27,451 nt of DNA from Prolixibacteraceae bacterium (GTDB lineage Bacteria; Bacteroidota; Bacteroidia; Bacteroidales; Prolixibacteraceae), in contig DMSQ01000084.1 of the NCBI GenBank assembly GCA_003457135.1, positions 1 to 27,451 of the forward strand, written 5' to 3'. Each line of letters opens with the position of its first letter. Positions within the stretch are counted from its first letter, which is position 1. The notes below the pieces were generated by a model. The model searched no databases. It had not been told where the DNA came from and saw only the letters and a list, made by a program, of their open reading frames with translations. Position numbers and translations under genes: made by a program. Shown in pieces: positions 23,693 to 27,451 of this stretch.

Positions 23693-23961
23693 TAAAACAG
23701 GATTTTACAAACGGTCATGGTTGCGGTTGAACGGACACGCAGGAACTGACCTGGTATAATATCGACCAAATTGATCTCGTCTGATTCATTGACAGTCCAG
23801 CTAATATCTGTGATGGTGGAAAAATTAGTTCCGTCGATAGACCGCTCTACCGTTACGGTTGAGCTGGCTGATGTGGTTACCCTGATAGCGCATTTCGAGC
23901 TATCAACTTTAACGGCATCGCTAAGGTTGGCCGTAATTCCTAATTCTTTAAGTGTAGCCAT
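23692..23961 (-). CDS. Small beta-rich phage structural protein
   Basis: An 89-aa protein rich in Ser, Thr and Val (VTVERSIDGTNFSTITDISWTV) with the look of a single beta-sandwich decoration domain. MATLKELGITANLSDAVKVD precedes it. No enzyme motif. It is the first gene after the hairpin spacer behind the tail assembly chaperone genes and is coupled to the 50-aa gene by TAATG. A virion decoration or tail-tube accessory role is inferred. Confidence 0.65.
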   Translation of the reverse strand: MATLKELGITANLSDAVKVDSSKCAIRVTTSASSTVTVERSIDGTNFSTITDISWTVNESDEINLVDIIPGQFLRVRSTATMTVCKILF

Positions 23962-23976
23962 TGTTTTAAGTTTTTA

Positions 23977-24021
23977 AACTTTCCCAAAGTTTTGTACGAC
24001 TTATAAAACTTTGGGAAAGTT
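23977..24021. repeat. 17-bp inverted repeat hairpin, copy 1
   Basis: AACTTTCCCAAAGTTTT (23977-23993) and its exact reverse complement (24005-24021) are separated by 11 bases. It lies upstream of the 89-aa gene. A close relative occurs at 26644-26689. The form is a known kind of dispersed hairpin in Bacteroidota. Confidence 0.75.
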
Positions 24022-24076
24022 GTTCGTAAATAGTAAATAGTCCCCGCCTGCGTCGGGCAGGTAATTGTCAATTTAA

Positions 24077-24385
24077 TTACGCCTCGCAAAAATCATCTAA
24101 AAAATCTTCCTCCGGCTTTACTTTGCCGGTGCCTGAGCCTGTCGAAGGCATATATCGCGGCGCATCGGCCAGCATCATGCGTATGTTTATCCAGGCTATT
24201 CCCCAGCGGATATAATCCACCGTCCAGCCGGTTGCTTCGCATATACTCCAAATAGTACCCCAGGGGCTATGGAGGCCTACAGTGCGGCCCCGTGACTCCC
24301 CTCGCCCGTCGGACTCAGATTCCTCGGCATCGTCACCCTCATGCTCCGTATTAATCTGATAGTATTCGTAAAATCCTCCATGCCG
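24077..24385 (-). CDS. Second frame of the tail assembly chaperone (no usual start codon)
   Basis: The minus-strand frame is open from 24385 (after a TAG at 24386-24388) to TAA at 24077-24079, 102 codons, and has no ATG, GTG or TTG before its conserved part. It contains a charged linker DDAEESESDGRGES, then SPWGTIWSICEATGWTVDYIRWG and AWINIRMMLADAPRYM, the conserved core of tail chaperone T-type proteins. It overlaps the 166-aa gene at 24277-24385 in the -1 frame. The layout is that of lambda G/GT, where a programmed -1 frameshift fuses the two. I do not see a textbook X XXY YYZ site, so the mechanism is inferred. Confidence 0.6.
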   Translation of the reverse strand, partial: RHGGFYEYYQINTEHEGDDAEESESDGRGESRGRTVGLHSPWGTIWSICEATGWTVDYIRWGIAWINIRMMLADAPRYMPSTGSGTGKVKPEEDFLDDFCEA

Positions 24386-24777
24386 CTAAGCGTCACGATT
24401 ACCAGGAACAACTCGAGCAGGCGGTGCGGTTTTACTTTCCATTTCAGCCAACTGGCCAATACTCCTGAAAACAAAAATATTTTCAGTTTCGAGTTCAGGA
24501 TCATAACCGCGAGTATGCGCCTGACCGTTTTAGAATGCGCTGCTATTAACCGATGTGCTGCGTCCAGGTCGCCGGTGTCAATGCCCTCGAACGAGAACCC
24601 TGCTTTTAGCGACAGCATACTTAAATGTTCGAGCGTGCCCAAATAGGGCTGCCCAATAGTGACAGCGATCTCCTTTTTGCCCAGCAGCCGCAAAAAACGC
24701 GGGGCGGGTAGTCTGACCCTTACCCCGCGTTCGAGAATCGTTTCGGCTGCGCGCCGTTGAATTTCGTCAGGCTGCAT
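24277..24777 (-). CDS. Tail assembly chaperone, first frame (G-like)
   Basis: A 166-aa protein directly after the tail tube gene, the position of lambda gpG. Segments include MQPDEIQRRAAETILERGVR, ITIGQPYLGTLEHLSML-type helix (VTIGQPYLGTLEHL) and MEDFTNTIRLIRSMR, the last being well conserved in Bacteroidota phage homologues as I recall them. It ends soon after in a low-complexity tail while another frame carries the rest of the family pattern. It guides tape-measure and tail-tube assembly and is not part of the finished virion. Confidence 0.7.
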   Translation of the reverse strand: MQPDEIQRRAAETILERGVRVRLPAPRFLRLLGKKEIAVTIGQPYLGTLEHLSMLSLKAGFSFEGIDTGDLDAAHRLIAAHSKTVRRILAVMILNSKLKIFLFSGVLASWLKWKVKPHRLLELFLVIVTLSGMEDFTNTIRLIRSMRVTMPRNLSPTGEGSHGAAL

Positions 24778-24778
24778 A

Positions 24779-25288
24779 CTAAGCCGTTAAGTACTTCTTG
24801 ATTGGCGCAGTTGCAGCTTTGGTAGGAACCAGCACGTAAGCGGTAATGTCAATTTTATTGACATCCTTTTTACTGAATTTCCAGGACAACTTAGAGATGA
24901 TCCGGCAGCGTGGCATGTCAATGGTTTCGCCCGATTTGGTTTTGATACGCACCGATTTTTCAATCAGCGTGGTCGCGCTTGGGGCTTCCCAGGCTTCAGT
25001 GGCTCCGGTTCCGGTTACGGTTCCGCCAAGTGTAGCGGCAAGGGCAGTTGGAGATACGTTCATGATTGACCATTTCAGGGTTTTTACCGATTTACCGGCG
25101 ATAAGTTCTTCCGGCTCGTCGTTTTCCTCCGAATGAATTTCAATGATTTCAGGCTCTCCCTGCGACAAGTCGCAAGAGTCCTGGTAGGTAACGCCCAGCG
25201 CGGCAAGGGCTGTGCTCATTCCGCCGTCTCCGGCAATAGCGCCCACTTCTATGGACAATAGTCCGATTGATCTTTTTTCTGTTGGCAT
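24779..25288 (-). CDS. Major tail tube protein
   Basis: A 169-aa protein. A beta-rich sequence with LSIEVGAIAGDGGMSTAL, EEPEELIAGKSVKTLKWSIMNVSP and a C-terminal IDITAYVLVPTKAATAPIKKY fits the tail tube fold, where subunits stack as rings around the DNA channel. Length and place (before the chaperones and tape measure) support it. Its stop ends 1 base before the chaperone ATG. It starts 3 bases after the spanin-like gene's stop region, showing that the lysis genes are inserted straight before the tail module. Confidence 0.75.
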   Translation of the reverse strand: MPTEKRSIGLLSIEVGAIAGDGGMSTALAALGVTYQDSCDLSQGEPEIIEIHSEENDEPEELIAGKSVKTLKWSIMNVSPTALAATLGGTVTGTGATEAWEAPSATTLIEKSVRIKTKSGETIDMPRCRIISKLSWKFSKKDVNKIDITAYVLVPTKAATAPIKKYLTA

Positions 25289-25291
25289 TTT

Positions 25292-25834
25292 TTATGAGTT
25301 TTTTGTGAGTTTACTGATTGATGCTTTTATATATCCGCGAAAGCGGAACCAGGCAAATAACCCGGCGAGGATTACGATTGTGGAAACAACCGTTTTAAAT
25401 GAAGTTTTTGCAGTATTTAAAGCTCTTTTAAACCAGCTTTCTTTTTGCTCTGTAACGATTACTGAGCTTGCCGATGTCCGTATAGTTTTTTCCTGAACGG
25501 TAACCTTTTCATCCAGCTCTTTGCTAACCGCTGTGGCTTTTATTTCTCCCGATTTGGTAAGCTCAATAGTAACCTTTGTCCGCTTCGTTTCAATAGTCTG
25601 CCTTTGTGGTATAAAACTATTACTGTCCTTTGAGTCCTTATTGTCCTTAAAATCCGGTTGAACCTGCATGTTCACCGCAACGGTATCACCAGGTATATGC
25701 ACCACCTTTTCCACCTCGCTGAAAGAAACCGATGTACTATCAGTCGTAATCTGCTGTACAACCTGCCGGTGGCTCCGGCAGGATGACAACATAATTACAA
25801 ACAAACCTATTGTTATGAAAAAAAACTTATACAT
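25292..25834 (-). CDS. Probable unimolecular spanin (lipoprotein with C-terminal TM)
   Basis: A 180-aa protein. The N-terminus is a lipoprotein signal (MYKFFFITIGLFVIMLSSC) with a LSSC lipobox, Cys19 being lipidated. A beta-type periplasmic region with KRTKVTIELTKSG follows, then a C-terminal membrane segment at about 148-164 (TVVSTIVILAGLFAWFR). One chain anchored in both outer and inner membrane is the design of T1 gp11-type u-spanins, which fuse the two membranes at the end of lysis. It overlaps the holin-like gene by 8 bases and follows the endolysin, which supports the role. Confidence 0.72.
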   Translation of the reverse strand: MYKFFFITIGLFVIMLSSCRSHRQVVQQITTDSTSVSFSEVEKVVHIPGDTVAVNMQVQPDFKDNKDSKDSNSFIPQRQTIETKRTKVTIELTKSGEIKATAVSKELDEKVTVQEKTIRTSASSVIVTEQKESWFKRALNTAKTSFKTVVSTIVILAGLFAWFRFRGYIKASISKLTKNS

Positions 25835-26210
25835 CGCTTTTCTTTATTTCTTCTTTGATTTCGGCAACTGTCGTTTCCAGGTTATCGTGCGATATCTTGT
25901 CCAGCAGTTTCAGAATTTTTTGATTCGTATAATTCAGCTTCTGGACATCTTTCCGTAAACCTTCAACCTTTTTGGCAACCGCGTCATATTTTTCGTTCGA
26001 CACGGTCAGTTCGGCTTTCAGGTTTTCGGCCATTTCGCGCCAGATTTTAATCGCTTTCTCAACATTGTCGAGTTCGGTACTTTCGGCAGTTGCTTCAGCT
26101 CCTTTGGCCTCCGATCCCGCTTTCTTTTGCTGCGAGCGGAGCGTAATCAGCGAGATGATAAAACCACTTCCAAAAATCAGGTTTAATGCCAGGCTTATAT
26201 AATTGCTCAT
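25827..26210 (-). CDS. Holin-like protein with one TM segment and coiled coil
   Basis: 127 aa from the ATG at 26208-26210, which overlaps the endolysin TGA as ATGA. One hydrophobic helix at about 5-24 (ISLALNLIFGSGFIISLITL) is followed by a long charged coiled coil (about 45-126). Context puts it in the lysis cassette, so a holin or a phage-encoded lysis accessory is likely. A single TM holin of class III would be unusual with so long a coiled coil. I reject the longer open frame to 26318, whose extra residues lie inside the endolysin gene. Confidence 0.6.
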   Translation of the reverse strand: MSNYISLALNLIFGSGFIISLITLRSQQKKAGSEAKGAEATAESTELDNVEKAIKIWREMAENLKAELTVSNEKYDAVAKKVEGLRKDVQKLNYTNQKILKLLDKISHDNLETTVAEIKEEIKKSDV

Positions 26211-26626
26211 ATAGCTGTATATTTTCCCGATCTCATTTGCAACACATCTTTCCGGTTTCCGGAAGCCTTGTAACTCACGTGAACCCATTCCGGAGCGATA
26301 GCATTGCCACCTTCCCAAATCAACTGGTCAAAGTCAAGATGGTTTCGCACCAGGTTAAACAGCAAAGCATTCTCATCGCAACTCAAATCGGCAGCCTCGC
26401 CTTTGCAATGCTGACTATTTTTAGCCCCGCCCACCGAAATATTTACTGAAACTGAACGAAAGCCTGAATTCACATCGATTGGTCGTCCGTATAGGCTTCG
26501 AAGCGGCTGTAGCACATTTTTTGCCAGTTGCTTTAAAGCGTCGAGCTGTGCATCGTTCGGCCTGTTGGGCAACATGGTTGATGTTACCGTTAATTCTGCG
26601 AGCGTAAAGTTTTCAGATAGTTGCAT
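26207..26626 (-). CDS. M15-family peptidase endolysin
   Basis: 139 aa from the ATG at 26624-26626 (MQLSENFTLAELT). The M15A pattern is complete: SGFRS..VN, then SQHCKGEAADL with the zinc His73 and Asp80, and WVHVSY with His116. These D-Ala-D-Ala carboxypeptidase-like enzymes cut peptidoglycan cross-links and serve as endolysins in many phages. There is no signal peptide, so export through the holin is expected. It is the first gene of the lysis cassette, downstream of the capsid gene. A TTG three codons earlier is possible but has nothing to recommend it. Confidence 0.88.
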   Translation of the reverse strand: MQLSENFTLAELTVTSTMLPNRPNDAQLDALKQLAKNVLQPLRSLYGRPIDVNSGFRSVSVNISVGGAKNSQHCKGEAADLSCDENALLFNLVRNHLDFDQLIWEGGNAIAPEWVHVSYKASGNRKDVLQMRSGKYTAI

Positions 26627-26643
26627 GGGGTTCAAGAGGTTTA

Positions 26644-26689
26644 AACTTTTCCAAAGTTTTTAAATCGTATTTAAAACTTTGGAAAAGTT
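26644..26689. repeat. 17-bp inverted repeat hairpin, copy 2
   Basis: AACTTTTCCAAAGTTTT (26644-26660) pairs exactly with 26673-26689. It differs from copy 1 at one base of the arm, with the change matched in the other arm. It lies between the capsid stop and the endolysin start, and could act as a terminator or processing site. Confidence 0.75.
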
Positions 26690-26707
26690 GTTTTATTTAT
26701 CGGCTAC

Positions 26708-27451
26708 CTATGAGCTTGCATCCTGTACCAGGGCGAAAACTCCCAGGCCGTCGGCACGTTTAATACGCCCGCCCAAACGGACCAAAGCCGAATAGATATC
26801 GCCGTAGTGCTGTGGGTCTCCAATATTTTCGAAGAACTCTTTTTCACCGAGGGCACGTATAACTAAATCTTTATGCCAGAATAAACCGGCGCCGTTATCG
26901 GTAGTGGCCGGGGCGGTATCGGGATCGATAGGTACCGGAGTTGACGCGTTGGTATAACGCAATACGGTAGCCCGACTGCAACAGAAAGTGAATCCGAACA
27001 ATTTACCAACTACGCCGGTTTCCGGATTCAAGGCCTGGCTAAAATCGCGGTACTGGGTAGCCGTTAACGAATCGGTAAACTGGTCCATCATATCAGCATC
27101 TAAACAAGCCACACGTCCTTCGCCCGGAATGTTCTGCTTATTGAAAAATTTCTGCATAGCCTTAACATCCGAATGGGTTACCGCTTTACGGTTGCCCGTG
27201 CCATAGTGGCCGGCAACTGCGCTACCGGTTGTACGTTTAATCTGAGCGGCAAGCGTTGGGGCCCAGTAGCGGAAAAACCAATCGCCAACCAGCTCATTAA
27301 TAGCTCCCGACTGTTCGCTTAATACGCTTGAGCGTTTATCATAGCTGACTTCATATTTTTCAGCGTTCTCGATCTTCATTGGATCGCTGGTAAATTCGTC
27401 CAGCACAAAAGTGATATCGGTGTCCTGGCGAAGGGTAACGGTGGCCGGAAA
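26708..27451 (-). CDS. Major capsid protein (5' end beyond the window)
   Basis: The minus-strand frame is open to the right edge (FPATVTLRQDTDITFVLDEF at the edge), so the start is not in the window; at least 247 residues are visible. VLDEFTSDPMKIENAEKYEVSYDKRSSVLSEQ followed by WFFRYWAP and a C-terminal VRLGGRIKRADGLGVFALVQ matches the coat protein of Bacteroidota tailed phages, an HK97-fold protein forming the shell. Its position ahead of the lysis and tail genes agrees. No head-completion genes follow it. Confidence 0.8.
   Translation of the reverse strand, partial: FPATVTLRQDTDITFVLDEFTSDPMKIENAEKYEVSYDKRSSVLSEQSGAINELVGDWFFRYWAPTLAAQIKRTTGSAVAGHYGTGNRKAVTHSDVKAMQKFFNKQNIPGEGRVACLDADMMDQFTDSLTATQYRDFSQALNPETGVVGKLFGFTFCCSRATVLRYTNASTPVPIDPDTAPATTDNGAGLFWHKDLVIRALGEKEFFENIGDPQHYGDIYSALVRLGGRIKRADGLGVFALVQDASS

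Noticed and set aside
26211..26318. N-terminal extension of the holin-like gene
   Set aside because: It lies inside the endolysin coding region, and its sequence is the antisense-free shifted reading of that gene; the ATGA overlap gives the true start.
1..27451. tRNA or rRNA genes
   Set aside because: No cloverleaf with GTTCRA-type T-loop or rRNA segment was found on either strand by eye; a tRNA scan would settle it.

Overview
The window comes from a member of the Bacteroidota. Three things point there: the core genes are of Bacteroidota type, upstream regions carry TAnnTTTG -7 boxes (often 19 nt from a TTTG -33 box), and Shine-Dalgarno sequences are mostly absent. A Marinilabiliales/Prolixibacteraceae-like host fits the gene set, but I cannot fix the genus by eye. 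It falls into a host half (about 1-11.7 kb) and a prophage half (about 11.8 kb to the right edge, all on the minus strand).

Host half. An ISAs1-family transposase runs off the left edge. It is followed by an Hpt phosphotransfer protein, a zinc-cluster protein, methionine aminopeptidase (map), an acyl-ACP thioesterase, miaA, a Fic protein with a class II inhibitory motif, and smpB. An AT-rich accessory stretch (about 5.35-7.04 kb) comes next. It holds a membrane-anchored nuclease-like protein split by an in-frame TAA, plus an orphan small gene. After it lie a two-gene operon (a 467-aa unknown and a UPF0158 protein), the frameshifted tail end of a DUF4143-type ATPase cut by 33-bp tandem repeats, an aspartate-type aminotransferase and a GroES-like protein.

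Prophage half, in its transcription order (right to left): major capsid protein (cut by the edge); a lysis cassette of M15 endolysin, holin-like protein and probable unimolecular spanin; major tail tube protein; tail assembly chaperone with an overlapping second frame that has no usual start codon; two small structural proteins; an SGNH-hydrolase tail protein; tape measure; a small tail protein; a large Dit/Tal-like protein; a tail fibre with an S74 chaperone domain; two small proteins; a strong terminator. Last comes an overlapping three-gene operon: a 41-aa protein, an ABC ATPase fused to a GNAT acetyltransferase, and a formyltransferase-fold protein. Beyond it are a terminator and a pair of 22-bp-spaced direct repeats that look like transposase-binding sites at the end of a Mu-like phage.

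The most interesting part is that last operon. It sits where phage Mu carries mom, and Mom is itself a GNAT-fold DNA-modification enzyme. I suggest an ATP-dependent acyl/formyl modification or anti-restriction cassette; this is inference. Also notable are three related hairpin-ended elements inserted exactly at tail-gene junctions around the tape-measure gene.
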